A DNA stretch of 64,000 nt from NCBI RefSeq assembly GCF_030852425.1, contig NZ_NSDM01000006.1:330806-394805 (forward strand), written 5' to 3'. This document shows positions 22,793 to 34,545 of this stretch, one piece after another (position 1 is the first letter of the stretch; each line of letters starts with the position of its first letter). This DNA is from Saccharothrix longispora. Its GTDB lineage: Bacteria > Actinomycetota > Actinomycetes > Mycobacteriales > Pseudonocardiaceae. The position numbers and the translations under genes are program-made. The notes under the pieces were generated by a model that made no database searches, was not told where the DNA came from, and worked only from the letters and a program-made list of their open reading frames with translations.

Positions 22793-24494
22793 CGACGGCG
22801 AAGGAGTCGGCGGGCAGGCGCACGGCCCGCCCGACCAGCTCCACCCCGTCGGAGGCCAGCAGCAGCTCCCCCGGTTCGACGTCGAGGTCGACCACGGCCT
22901 CCTGCCCCGGGTTGGCCACGACCCGCAGGTCGCCCCGGTGCAGGACCAGCGCCGAGCCCTCCTCGCGCACCTCGAACCGGTCGAGCCCCGGGTCGGCCAG
23001 CTCGGGCCGCGACCGCCGCAGGCGGATCAGCTCCCGGTACACGCGGTGCAGCTCCCGGTGGCCGGCCTCGGCCAGCTCGTCCCACTCCAGGGTGGACCGG
23101 CGCACGGTCTCCGGGTCCATCGGGTCGGGCACCTCGGACTCGCCCCACCCGTGCCGGCCGAACTCGCGCCGCCGCCCGGTGCGCACCGCCTCGGCCAGCT
23201 CCGGGTCGGGGAACGAGGCGAAGAACTGCCACGGCGTGCTCGCCGCCCACTCCTCGCCCATGAAGATCATCGGCGTGTACGGCGAGCACAGCACGATCGC
23301 CGCGCCCACCGCGAGCCGCTGCCACGGCACGGTCGCCGACAGCCGGTCGCCGGTGGCCCGGTTGCCGACCTGGTCGTGGTTCTGGAGGTAGGCCAGGAAC
23401 CGGTAGCCGGGCAGCCGGGGGTCGACCGGGCGGCCGTGCCGGCGGCCCCGGAACGAGGACCACGTTCCCGCGTGCAGGAACGTCCCGCGCAGCGTCCGGC
23501 CCAGCTGCCCCTCGAAGTCGGGGTAGTAGCCGGCGGTCTCGCCGCTCAGCGCCACGTGCAGCGCGTGGTGCAGGTCGTCGGCCCACTGGGCGTGCAGCCC
23601 GTACCCGCCGGCCTCGCGCGCGGTGACCAGGCGGGGGTCGTTGAGGTCGGACTCGGCGATCAGGGTCAGCGGCCTGGCCAGGCCCGCCGACAGCGCGTCC
23701 ACCTCGACGGCCAGCTGTTCGAGCAGGTGCACCGCGCTGCGGTCCACGAGCGCGTGCACGGCGTCCAGCCGCAGCCCGTCGACGTGGAAGTCGCGCAGCC
23801 AGCCCAGCGCGTTGTCGACCACGTACCGGCGCACCTCGTCGGCGCCCTCGCCGTCGAGGTTGAGGCCGGGCCCCCAGTCGTTGCTGCCCGCGAAGTACGG
23901 CCCGAACCGGTCCAGGTAGGCACCGGACGGCCCGAGGTGGTTGTAGACCACGTCGAGCAGCACGGCGAGACCGCGCGCGTGGCAGGCGTCGACGAACCGC
24001 TTGAACCCGTCGGGCCCGCCGTAGGGTTCGTGCACCGCGCCCCACAGCACGCCGTCGTAGCCCCAGCCGGCGGTGCCGTCGAACGAGTTCACCGGCATGA
24101 CCTCGACGTGGGTGACGCCGAGGTCCACGAGGTGGTCGAGCCGCTCGACGGCCGCGTCGAACGTGCCGCCGGGCGTGAACGTGCCGATGTGCAGCTCGTA
24201 GACGATTGCGCCGGGCAGGGCGCGCCCGGTCCACGCCGCGTCGGTCCACGCGAACGCCGAGTGGTCGTAGACGCGGGACGGGCCGTGGACGCCGTCGGGC
24301 TGCCACGCCGAGCGCGGGTCGGGCAGGGCCTCGTCGGAGCCGTCCAGCACGAACGCGTAGTCCGTGCCGCGCGCCTCCCCGCCGGGGACGTCGGCGTGCC
24401 ACCACCCTCCCGCGCCGGCGGTCATCTCGTGGTCACGGCCGTCGACGCGGACCTGGACGCGGTCGCGCGACGGCGCCCACACCGAGAAAGTCAC
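22761..24494 (-). CDS. treZ: Malto-oligosyltrehalose trehalohydrolase
   Basis: 577 residues from GTG 24494. It releases trehalose from maltooligosyl-trehalose made by TreY. An N-terminal CBM48/E-set beta domain (FSVWAPSRDRVQVRVDG) precedes the GH13 barrel with ELHIGTFTPGGTFDAA, VELMPV-like VEVMPVNSFDG, DVVYNHLG, nucleophile Asp in GLRLDAVHA, acid Glu in LIAESDLNDPR, and QNHDQVGNR. The GTG overlaps the treY stop by 4 bp, so the two are translationally coupled. The 3' end overlaps the ANTAR gene. Confidence 0.94.
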   Translation of the reverse strand: MTFSVWAPSRDRVQVRVDGRDHEMTAGAGGWWHADVPGGEARGTDYAFVLDGSDEALPDPRSAWQPDGVHGPSRVYDHSAFAWTDAAWTGRALPGAIVYELHIGTFTPGGTFDAAVERLDHLVDLGVTHVEVMPVNSFDGTAGWGYDGVLWGAVHEPYGGPDGFKRFVDACHARGLAVLLDVVYNHLGPSGAYLDRFGPYFAGSNDWGPGLNLDGEGADEVRRYVVDNALGWLRDFHVDGLRLDAVHALVDRSAVHLLEQLAVEVDALSAGLARPLTLIAESDLNDPRLVTAREAGGYGLHAQWADDLHHALHVALSGETAGYYPDFEGQLGRTLRGTFLHAGTWSSFRGRRHGRPVDPRLPGYRFLAYLQNHDQVGNRATGDRLSATVPWQRLAVGAAIVLCSPYTPMIFMGEEWAASTPWQFFASFPDPELAEAVRTGRRREFGRHGWGESEVPDPMDPETVRRSTLEWDELAEAGHRELHRVYRELIRLRRSRPELADPGLDRFEVREEGSALVLHRGDLRVVANPGQEAVVDLDVEPGELLLASDGVELVGRAVRLPADSFAVVTPRAASRPR

Positions 24495-26682
24495 TGGTCT
24501 CCTCGCACGAGCAGGGCCACCGGGTAGCGGTCCAGCAGGTCGGCCAGCGGGGGCGCGCCCGCGAGCCCGGAGCGGGAGGTGAGCACGTCGGTCCACTCCC
24601 CCGGCGGCAGCGGCAGCACGGTCCCGCCCCAGCCGCCCGCCGCGGCCAGGCCCACGGGCAGCCGGGTGGCGACGGCGACCAGGCCCGTCCTCTCGAACGC
24701 GACCGCGTGCGGCGCGGCCGGTCCGGCGGCGGGCAGCGGCCGGTAGCCGCGGAACAGCTCCGGCCGTTCGCGCCGCAGCCGCAGCGCGTGGCGCACGACG
24801 TGCAGCTTGGCCGCGCCGGAGTCGTCCACGTCGGGCAGCCAGCCCTCGTCGAGCCGGGCCAGCAACCGCCGCCGCACCTCGTAGTCGACCGGCCGCCGGT
24901 TGTCCGGGTCGACCAGCGACAGGTCCCACAGCTCGGTGCCCTGGTAGACGTCGGGCACGCCCGGTGCGGTGAGCTGCACGAGCTTCTGCCCGAGCGCGTT
25001 GGACCAGCCCGCCTCCACGACGCGGTCGACGAACGAGGCGACCTCGGCGGCCACCGGCCCGTCCAGCACCTCGTCGGGCCACGCCGCGACGGCCGCCTCG
25101 AACTCCTCGTCGTGGTCGGTCCAGGTGGTGCGGACCTTGGCCTCCTTGGCGGCCTTGTCCAGGTAGGCGCGCATCCGGTCGGCGGTGATGGGCCACGCGC
25201 CGACCAGGGACTGCCAGGCCAGCGCGTTCAGCGACGGCTCGTCGATCGGGTGCGCGGCGGTCCACCGGCGCACGTGCTCGGCGAACTCGTCGGGGATCTC
25301 GGAGAGCACCGCGAGCCGGGCCCGCACATCCTCGGACCGCTTGGTGTCGTGCGTCGACAGCGCGGTCATGGCGTGCGGGTGGGCGGCCTCGCGGGCCGCG
25401 GCCCGCCGGTGGAACTCCTCGACGGGCACGCCGAACCGGTCGGGGGCGCCGCCGACCTCGTTGAGCGCCACGAACCGGGTGAACCGGTAGAACGCGGTGT
25501 CCTCGGTGCCCTTGGCGACGACCATGCCGGACGTCTGCTGGATGCGGGTGGACAGCTCGCCGCCCGGGTCGGCGCGGACCTGCTCGTCCAGCGCGCGGGC
25601 CGCGGGCGACGTGGCCGAGGCGACCGCCGCCTGCCACGCGTCGAGCCCTTCGGGCAGGTAGGAGCGGTAGACGGGGAAGCCGGCCATGACCTCGGCGACG
25701 GCGCGCTCGGCGGCGTCGCGGTCGGGGTGGTCGACCAGCGCCGCGATGCGCCGCACCTCGGCGCGCAGGATCGTGCGGGTCACCAGGTCCCGGCACTCCC
25801 GCTCGACGGCGTGGAAGTCCGTCGGCACGCCCAGCTCCTCGGCCAGGGCGGTGAACCCGGCCTCGCCGGCCGGGTCGACGAACAGCCCGCACACCTCGCG
25901 CAGCGCGTCGTAGCCCGTCGTGCCCTCCGCGGGCCAGCCGACGGGCAGCGGCTCGTCGGCGCCGAGGATCTTCTCCACGACCACCCACGCGCCGGAGCGC
26001 TCCTTGAGCCGCCGCACGTACCCGCCGGGGTCGGCCAGGCCGTCGGGGTGGTCGACGCGCAGGCCGGTGACCTCGCCCGCCGCCACCCAGCGCAGCACCT
26101 CGTCGTGGGTGGCGTCGAACACCTCGGGGTCCTCGACGCGGACCGCGGCGAGCGTGGTGATGTCGAAGAACCTGCGGTAGTTCAGCTCGGTGTTGCCGCG
26201 CCGCCAGAACACCAGGTCGTAGTGCTCGTGGTGCTCCTCGGAGGCCTCGTCGCCGGCGAACGGCAGCTTCAGCGGCCCGGAGTCCCAGTCGACGTCGAAG
26301 TACTTCGCGTACCGCGACGACCGCCCGTGCTGGAGGACGTCCCACCACCACGGGTTGACCTGCCCGTTCTCCACGGCCATGTGGTTGGGCACGACGTCCA
26401 CCACGAACCCGAGGCCGGCCCGCTTGACGGCCTTGCTCAGCGCGACCCGCCCGGCCTCGCCGCCGAAGTCCTCGCGGGCCTTCGTCGGGTCGGTCACGTC
26501 GTAGCCGTGCGTGGAGCCGGGCACGGCCTCCAGCAGCGGTGACGCGTACAGCGCGCCCGCGCCCAGCGCGTCGAGGTAGTCGACGACCGCCTCCGCGTCG
26601 GCGAAGGTGAAGTCGGGCGTGAACTGGAGGCGGTACGTGGAGGCCGGTGCCCCGGGACCGGGCGGCGTCATCCCCTGCCCGC

Positions 26683-26686
<4 letters not shown>
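24491..26686 (-). CDS. treY: Malto-oligosyltrehalose synthase
   Basis: 731 residues from ATG 26686, which overlaps the treX stop (ATGA). It converts the reducing-end alpha-1,4 bond of a maltodextrin into an alpha,alpha-1,1 bond. It opens [20 protein letters not shown] and contains [25 protein letters not shown], nucleophile Asp in [15 protein letters not shown], Glu in VVVEKILG, and [15 protein letters not shown], all typical of TreY rather than ordinary GH13 amylases. The long insertion between barrel strands 3 and 4 is present. It is the middle gene of treX-treY-treZ. Confidence 0.94.
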
Positions 26687-28806
<2,120 letters not shown>

Positions 28807-28857
28807 AGGGTTTTTCCTCCGGACGAGCTGAGACTTACCGACCCCTACCGTTTTCGG

Positions 28858-29202
28858 TCACGGTCGGGCGGCGTGGGACCTGGTGAGCTGCCCGCGTGCC
28901 GCGACCAGCAGCAGGCGGGCTTCCTGGAGCTCCAGGTAGCGCAGGTGCTCGGCGGCCGCCTCGGCGCAGGCCACCGCCTGGCGGAGGGCCGCGTCGGCGC
29001 CGGCGTCGGTGCGGCGCAGGGCGTCCCGCAGGGACTCCTCCGCGTGGTGGGCGCCCGACCGGGCATCCGCGGGGTCGGACGGCCGCACCGCCGCGAGGAC
29101 CCTCTCGACGGCGACTTCGAGCGCGTCGCCGGGGGCCGACGGGATCATCTGCTCGGGCAACTCGGGCAACAGCCCGGTGCGGGACACCAGCTCGGTGTTC
29201 AC
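28858..29202 (-). CDS. Hypothetical helical protein between malQ and treX
   Basis: 114 residues from GTG 29202, with GGAGGTG about 9 nt upstream; longer frames upstream are not supported by a ribosome site. Unrecognised. It has no signal peptide or membrane segment. The middle and C-terminal part is predicted strongly helical and Ala/Arg/Glu-rich (AEAAAEHLRYLELQEARLLL), possibly a coiled coil. It lies 51 bp before treX and 86 bp after malQ on the same strand, so it is probably part of the alpha-glucan transcript. Confidence 0.6.
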   Translation of the reverse strand: MNTELVSRTGLLPELPEQMIPSAPGDALEVAVERVLAAVRPSDPADARSGAHHAEESLRDALRRTDAGADAALRQAVACAEAAAEHLRYLELQEARLLLVAARGQLTRSHAARP

Positions 29203-29288
29203 GGGTGAACGCCACCTCCAACCATGACGGGTGACTGCCAGACCATACTCCGCAGGTGGGCGACCCGCGGTGACGCGCTCGTCGCGGA

Positions 29289-31157
29289 TCACCGGCCACG
29301 CCCCGCCGCGAGCGCCGCCGCTACCCGACGCACACCAGGGTCCTCGAACAACCCGTCGAGCGCGACCGGGAGCGGGATGCGCCAGTTGGGGTACTGGTCC
29401 GTGGTCCCCGGCAGGTTCGGCTGCCGGGTCTCCCCCAGCGCATCCTGGGGTGACGTCAGCACCAGCACCGAACGGGCCTTCGCGAGGAGGGCGTGGAAAG
29501 CGGCAACCAGGTCATCGGCGGGCACACCCTCTTGTCCGAGCAGTTCGACCAACTCCGCGCGCTCGCGCGCGGCTGCCTCGTATTCCCCGTCCACGGACCC
29601 TTCAAACTGCCCCAGTTCGGCCCGCACCCGAACGTGTTCCGCGGTCAGGAAACCGGCGGCCGTGGGCAGGTCGTGCGTGGAGATGCTCGCCATGGTCGAG
29701 GCGGTCCACTTCCCCGGCGGGATGAGCGGGTGGCCGGGCAGCTCCCACTCGCGCTGGAACCACAGCACCGCGGAGCTGAGCATGCCGTTGCGGTGCAGCG
29801 CCTCGGTGACCTTCGGCTCGACCGTGCCCAGGTCCTCCCCCACCACGACCGCGTTCGCCCGGCTCGCCTCGACCTTGAGCACGGCGAGCATCGCGTCCGC
29901 GTCGTAGTGCACGTACGTTCCGCGCGTGGGCGGCTCGCCCGGCGGGATCCACCACAGGCGCCACAGGCCGGCCACGTGGTCGATGCGGATGCCGTCGGCG
30001 TGCCGCAGCACGCTGCGCACCACCTGGCGGAACGGCTCGTAGCCCTGCTCGGCGAGCCGGTCGGGCCGCCACGGCGGCAGGTTCCAGTCCTGGCCGAGCT
30101 GGCTGAACGCGTCGGGCGGCGCGCCCACCGTGACGTCGGCGGCGAACGCGTCGCGCACCGCCCACGTGTCCGCGCCGCCGGGGTGCACGCCCACCGGCAG
30201 GTCGTGCACGACGCCGACCGCCATGCCCGCGTCGCGGGCGGCCCGGCGCGCGTCGTCGAGCTGCCGCTCGCACAGCTCCTGGAGCCACGCGTGGAACGCC
30301 ACCCGCTCCGGGTCGGGGGTCGCGGTGGCGGGGTCGCGCTGCTCCTCGGGCCACTCGCGCCAGTCCGGGCCGTGCACCTCGGCCAGCGCGCAGAACCGGG
30401 CGAAACCCTCCAGCTCGCCCTCGGGCGCCCGGTGCTCGACCCGCTGCCAGAGCAGCTCCAGCGCGCGGGCCTTGGCGGTCCACACGGCGTCGTAGTCGAT
30501 CAGCTCGGTGTCGTTGCCGGGGTTGAGGGCGTCGATCTCGGCGCGCAGCTCCGGCGGGGCGTCGCGGTAGGCCGGGACGTCCGCCACCCGCAGGTAGAGG
30601 GGGTTGGCGTAGCGGCGGCTGGCCGGTGAGTACGGCGAGCGCTCGACCGGCGTGGTCGGGCTGACCGCCTGCACCGGGTTGACCAGCAGCACGCCCGCGC
30701 CCAACTCCTCGGCGCTGCGCCGGGCCAGGGTGGCGAGGTCGGCGAAGTCGCCCATGCCCCACGACCCGGTCGAGCGGGCCGCGTACAGCTGGAGCATCCA
30801 GCCCCACGCGCGCGGCACCGGGTCGAGGCGTGCGGGGGCGACGATGACGGTGCGGTCGCCCGCCCGGTGGTAGCCCACGGGCAGCGCGGCGGGCAGCTCG
30901 CGCGTGCCGCCGTCCTCCAACCGGACCGTCCCGGGCCCGTCCAGGACCTCGCCCTCGGTGAGCACCACGGTGCGCGGCGGCCGCTTCGGCGCGTCGAGGG
31001 CGCGCCGGACCGCCTCGGGTGTGGAGGCGTCCACGTCGAGTTGGGCGAGGACGGCCACCACGACGTCGGCGTCGACGTCCGCGCGGCGCTGCCCGGCGTC
31101 CTCGTAGTGGGTGGCCACGCCGTGGGCCTCGGCCAGTGCCGCGAGCTCGTCGTCCAC
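29289..31157 (-). CDS. malQ: 4-alpha-glucanotransferase (amylomaltase)
   Basis: About 622 residues from GTG 31157; an upstream frame to 31214 would add 19 residues and cannot be excluded. It is a GH77 enzyme that disproportionates maltodextrins. It shows WGMGDFADLATLA, NPVQAVSPT (LP-like pocket), SPYSPASRRYANPLYL, nucleophile in GIRIDHVAGLWRLWWIP, acid Glu in VVGEDLGTVEP, and ISTHDLPTAAGFL. The N-terminal helical extension is normal for actinobacterial MalQ. It is followed on the same strand by the hypothetical gene and treXYZ and preceded by a LacI-type regulator, which may control it. Confidence 0.92.
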   Translation of the reverse strand: MDDELAALAEAHGVATHYEDAGQRRADVDADVVVAVLAQLDVDASTPEAVRRALDAPKRPPRTVVLTEGEVLDGPGTVRLEDGGTRELPAALPVGYHRAGDRTVIVAPARLDPVPRAWGWMLQLYAARSTGSWGMGDFADLATLARRSAEELGAGVLLVNPVQAVSPTTPVERSPYSPASRRYANPLYLRVADVPAYRDAPPELRAEIDALNPGNDTELIDYDAVWTAKARALELLWQRVEHRAPEGELEGFARFCALAEVHGPDWREWPEEQRDPATATPDPERVAFHAWLQELCERQLDDARRAARDAGMAVGVVHDLPVGVHPGGADTWAVRDAFAADVTVGAPPDAFSQLGQDWNLPPWRPDRLAEQGYEPFRQVVRSVLRHADGIRIDHVAGLWRLWWIPPGEPPTRGTYVHYDADAMLAVLKVEASRANAVVVGEDLGTVEPKVTEALHRNGMLSSAVLWFQREWELPGHPLIPPGKWTASTMASISTHDLPTAAGFLTAEHVRVRAELGQFEGSVDGEYEAAARERAELVELLGQEGVPADDLVAAFHALLAKARSVLVLTSPQDALGETRQPNLPGTTDQYPNWRIPLPVALDGLFEDPGVRRVAAALAAGRGR

Positions 31158-31333
31158 GCTGGACAGCTTCGTCTCCTCTGCCGGTGCGCGGCCAGGCCGG
31201 TAGGGCCTGGTCACCCGATGGTTGCAGGAAGTTCCCCGTGGTTAATGGCCCGGTTGCGCCACCGTCAAACCAGCTCCGCCGAACCAGCCCTGTCGGACCG
31301 GCCCTGTCGGACCGGATCGGCGCCCCGGCGGCT

Positions 31334-32284
31334 TCACCCGGCGGGGTCGTGGGACAGGGGGCCGGTGGAGTCCCGCTCGACCAGCCGCGGCCCCGGTCCG
31401 CGCTGCTCCGCGTCCTCCTCGCCGCGCAGGGCGGCGAGGAGGACGCGGACGGCGTGCTCACCGCGCTCCCGCCAGGCGCCCTCGACGGCGGTGATGCCCA
31501 TCGCCCGGGTCAGGTCGGCGCCCTCCAGGCTGAGGACCGACACGTCGCCCGGCACGGCCCGGCCGTCGCGGCGCAACCGCAGCAGGGCACCCAGCGCCAC
31601 CTCGCCGCTGGCGCTGATCACCGCTGTCGGCAGGCGTTCACCGTCCAGCAGCACCTCGGCCACCTGCTCGCCGCCGGGGACCGTCGGCGACGACCACAGC
31701 GTCCACTCGGGACGCACCCGCAGCCCCTCGGCGACCAGGGCGGCCTCGTGCGCCTCGTCGACGTCCTCGCCGAGCACCAGGGCCACGTCGTGGTGCCCGA
31801 GGCCGGCCAGGTGGCGGGCGGCCAGGCCCAGCGCCTCGCGCAGGTCGTCGGGGCCGACCGCGACCACCGGCACGGCGAGCGCGGCGAGCGCGGCGTCCTC
31901 GGTGGCGGTGAGGCCCACGCTCAGGGCGAGCACGCCGTCCACGCGCCTGCCGAGCGGGAGCAGCTCGTCCTCGAAGAACCTGGTCCGCGCCGCGTCGTCG
32001 CGCAGCCCGTAGAGCAGCACGTCGTAGCCGGCCTGCCGCAGCGCGCCCTCCGCGCCGGCGAGCAGGTCGCCGCGCGCCACGTCGGCGGTCAGCACGGCCA
32101 CCGCGTACCGCCTGCCGCCCGCGAGGCTCGACGCGTCCCGGGCGATCGCGTACCGCATGCGCTTGGCGACCTCGGTCACGTACCGGCGGGTGGCCTCGGA
32201 CACCCCGGGCTCGCCGCGCAGCGCCCGCGACACCGTGGCGGCGGACACCCCCGCGGCGCGCGCGACGTCGGACATGCTCGTCAA
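31334..32284 (-). CDS. LacI-family transcriptional regulator
   Basis: About 316 residues. TTG 32284 is preceded by GGGAGGTG with 5-nt spacing; ATG 32275 is the alternative. The N-terminal LacI helix-turn-helix is clear (MSDVARAAGVSAATVSRALR), with a hinge region, then a periplasmic-binding-protein-like sensor (YAVAVLTADVARGDLLAGAE, VDGVLALSVGLT, VALVLGEDVDEAH). The sensor suggests a sugar or sugar-phosphate ligand. It lies 177 bp upstream of malQ in the same direction, so control of the malQ-treXYZ genes is plausible but no operator was recognised. Confidence 0.85.
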   Translation of the reverse strand: MTSMSDVARAAGVSAATVSRALRGEPGVSEATRRYVTEVAKRMRYAIARDASSLAGGRRYAVAVLTADVARGDLLAGAEGALRQAGYDVLLYGLRDDAARTRFFEDELLPLGRRVDGVLALSVGLTATEDAALAALAVPVVAVGPDDLREALGLAARHLAGLGHHDVALVLGEDVDEAHEAALVAEGLRVRPEWTLWSSPTVPGGEQVAEVLLDGERLPTAVISASGEVALGALLRLRRDGRAVPGDVSVLSLEGADLTRAMGITAVEGAWRERGEHAVRVLLAALRGEEDAEQRGPGPRLVERDSTGPLSHDPAG

Positions 32285-32396
32285 TTCGACACCTCCCGAC
32301 CTGGTACGAGCCTAGCGAGAACCGTACGGTTGACCCCGCGCGACGTGATCGACACCCGTTCGACCCCTCCCGACCGACCTGTGGAAGGACGCCGCG

Positions 32397-32855
32397 ATGA
32401 AGCCCGGCGACGTGGTCCCCGATTTCACCCTCCCCGACCAGGACGGCACGCCGCGTTCCCTGTCGTCGCTGCTGGCGGACGGCCCGGTGGTGCTGTTCTT
32501 CTACCCGGCTGCGATGACGGCCGGCTGCACGGCGGAGAGCTGCCACTTCCGCGACCTGGCGGCCGAGTTCGCCGAGGTCGGCGCGCAGCGGGTGGGGATC
32601 AGCACGGACGCGGTGGAGCGGCAGAAGGAGTTCGCCACCCGGCACGCCTTCGACTACCCGCTGCTGTCCGACGCGGACGGCGGCGTCGCGGCGGGGTTCG
32701 GCGTCAAGCGCCGCTTCGGCCCGCTGCCGGTGAAGCGGCACACGTTCGTGATCGACACCGACCGGACCCTGGTCGAGGTGATCAGGTCGGAGTTCGCCAT
32801 GAACGCCCACGCGGACAAGGCCTTGGCCGTCCTGCGCGACCGCGACCGGCGCTGA
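32397..32855 (+). CDS. bcp: Bcp-type peroxiredoxin (thiol peroxidase)
   Basis: 152 residues from ATG 32397. It reduces peroxides with thioredoxin as usual partner. The thioredoxin fold begins GDVVPDFTLPDQDGTPRSLS; the peroxidatic Cys44 lies in AMTAGCTAESCHFRDL with the resolving Cys49 five residues later, the Bcp/PrxQ atypical two-Cys arrangement. The Pro/Thr of the usual PxxxTxxC are present in modified form (PAAMTAGC). Monocistronic, divergent from the LacI gene. A weak 7-bp GC hairpin (32856-32873) follows the stop. Confidence 0.9.
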   Translation: MKPGDVVPDFTLPDQDGTPRSLSSLLADGPVVLFFYPAAMTAGCTAESCHFRDLAAEFAEVGAQRVGISTDAVERQKEFATRHAFDYPLLSDADGGVAAGFGVKRRFGPLPVKRHTFVIDTDRTLVEVIRSEFAMNAHADKALAVLRDRDRR

Positions 32856-32904
32856 CCGCCCGCCCCCGGGCGGCCGGGGGCCGGGTGGTCGAGGGCCCGG
32901 CCGG

Positions 32905-33486
32905 TCAGGGGCGCAGGCCGGCCAGGACGAAGTCCGCGATCTCGGTCCCCAGCCCGGCGGGCGACTTGGGGCCGTCCGGCCGGTACCAGGTCGGCAGCTG
33001 GTTGACCACGCCCAGCGCGATGAGCACGACGGTGTCGGCGGGGACGCGGTCGCCGAACACGCCGCCGCGCTGCCCGCGCTCCACCACCTCGCGGAACGTC
33101 TCGTGGTAGCGCCGCCGCTCCGCCCGGAACTCGGCCATCCGCTCCGCGTCGAGGCGGTGCATCTCGCGCACGAACACGGCGGTCTCGTCGACGCTCTCCG
33201 CGGTGGTCTCCACCAGGCTGACCAGGATGCGCCGGACCGCCGCCCCCGCGTCCAGCCCCTGGGCGACGATCGCGTCCAGCTCCGCCATCTGGCGGCCGAT
33301 CAGGGACCGGTAGATCTCCAGGAGCAGGTCGTCCTTCGACCCGAAGTAGTGGTAGAGCGCGCCCTTGGTGACCGACGCCGCCTCCACCACCTCCTGCACG
33401 GTCGTCGCGTCGAACCCCTTCGCCGCGAACAGCCGCACGGCCGCGCCGACGATGCGCTCCGGCGTGGCCCTGGTCCCGCGTGCCAC
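32905..33486 (-). CDS. TetR-family transcriptional regulator
   Basis: 193 residues from GTG 33486, 4 bp after the stop of the upstream LLM gene; frames extending further upstream overlap that gene. The helix-turn-helix is AAVRLFAAKGFDATTVQEVV followed by SVTKGALYHYFGSKDDLL, typical of TetR regulators of fatty-acid or acyl-CoA pathways. The C-terminal ligand-binding part is helical. It is probably co-transcribed with the LLM oxidoreductase and may regulate it. Confidence 0.88.
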   Translation of the reverse strand: MARGTRATPERIVGAAVRLFAAKGFDATTVQEVVEAASVTKGALYHYFGSKDDLLLEIYRSLIGRQMAELDAIVAQGLDAGAAVRRILVSLVETTAESVDETAVFVREMHRLDAERMAEFRAERRRYHETFREVVERGQRGGVFGDRVPADTVVLIALGVVNQLPTWYRPDGPKSPAGLGTEIADFVLAGLRP

Positions 33487-33490
33487 CGCG

Positions 33491-34441
33491 TCAGACCCCC
33501 GGTGCCAGGGCACGCACCAGGTCGCGCTGGTCGGCGCCCGTGGGCAGCAGGGCGATGACCGGCGTGTCGACCCCGTTGGCGGCGTACCGCGCGACGTGCG
33601 CGCGGCACTCGTCGACGCTGCCGTGCACGACCAGCTGGTCGACCACCTCGTCGGGCACGAGCGCGCCGGCGCCGCGCCGGTCGCCCGACGCCCACGCCTC
33701 GTTCATGGGGCGCAGCGCCTCGCCCCGGCCCAGCCACTCGTGGAAGGCCGCGTAGGCGGGCACGGTGAGGTACGTGCTGATCAGCATGCGCCCCAGCGCG
33801 CGCGCCGCGTCCGCGTCCTCGGTCGGGCAGACGAAGATCCGCGCGGCCAGCTCGCCCCGGCCCAGCTCCTCGCGGACCCTGGGCACGTCGTCCGCGCCGA
33901 GCCAGTTGGTGATGGCGCCGTCGGCCTCGCGCCCGGCCAGCCGCAGCATGCCCGGCCGCAGCGCCGCCAGCATGATCGGCACGGGTCGCTCGGGCGCGCG
34001 CTCCAGCTTGAAGCCGCGCACGGCGAACGTGTCGTACTCCCGCGTCACCTTCTCACCGGCCAGCGCGGCCTTGAGGAAGCGCAGCGTGTCCCGGGTCCGC
34101 TTGAACGGCTCGGCGAACTCCACGCCGTTCCACCGCTGCACGATGGCGGGCGACGACGACCCGATGCCCAGCACGAACCGCCCGCCGGACACCTCGGCGA
34201 GGGTGGCGGCCGTCATGGCGAGCGTCGCGGGCCCGCGCGTGTAGACGGGGGCGATCGCGGTGCCGAGCCGGAGCGTCGGCGCCCACTGCGCGGCCAGGGC
34301 CAGCGGTGTGAACGCGTCCGTGCCGGCGGTCTCGGCCGACCACACGTCGGTGTAGCCCAGGTCGGCCAGTTCGGCGACCGACTCCCGGTGGTCGAGCACG
34401 GGCACCCCGGTCAACGGCAGCGTGATTCCCCAACGGCCCAC
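33491..34441 (-). CDS. LLM-class flavin/F420-dependent oxidoreductase
   Basis: 316 residues from GTG 34441, preceded by GAGGAGGCG about 5 nt upstream. It has a luciferase-like barrel: RWGITLPLTGVPV, LADLGYTDVWSAETAGTDAF, LRLGTAIAPVYTRGP, GGRFVLGIGSSSPAIVQRWN, all typical of F420-dependent LLM enzymes. Substrate unknown. The TetR gene follows after 4 bp. The locus upstream is the M23 peptidase, convergent in function only, not in operon. Confidence 0.87.
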   Translation of the reverse strand: MGRWGITLPLTGVPVLDHRESVAELADLGYTDVWSAETAGTDAFTPLALAAQWAPTLRLGTAIAPVYTRGPATLAMTAATLAEVSGGRFVLGIGSSSPAIVQRWNGVEFAEPFKRTRDTLRFLKAALAGEKVTREYDTFAVRGFKLERAPERPVPIMLAALRPGMLRLAGREADGAITNWLGADDVPRVREELGRGELAARIFVCPTEDADAARALGRMLISTYLTVPAYAAFHEWLGRGEALRPMNEAWASGDRRGAGALVPDEVVDQLVVHGSVDECRAHVARYAANGVDTPVIALLPTGADQRDLVRALAPGV

Positions 34442-34545
34442 TGTTCGCCTCCTCAGCTCCCGGCCACCGTACCGCAGGTACCGACCAGTCGGTATGCCGG
34501 AGCGGACTCGACGGGGGTCGCCGAGCCCGCTCCGGTGCGGAGGTG

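Noticed and set aside
31215..31333. LacI operator between lacI and malQ
   Set aside because: A CCCTGTCGGACCGG direct repeat is present, but no LacI-type central-CG palindrome was recognised, so no operator was called.
32856..32873. Terminator between bcp and tetR
   Set aside because: Only a 7-bp GC stem with a 4-nt loop and no T-rich tail; too weak to list as a feature.
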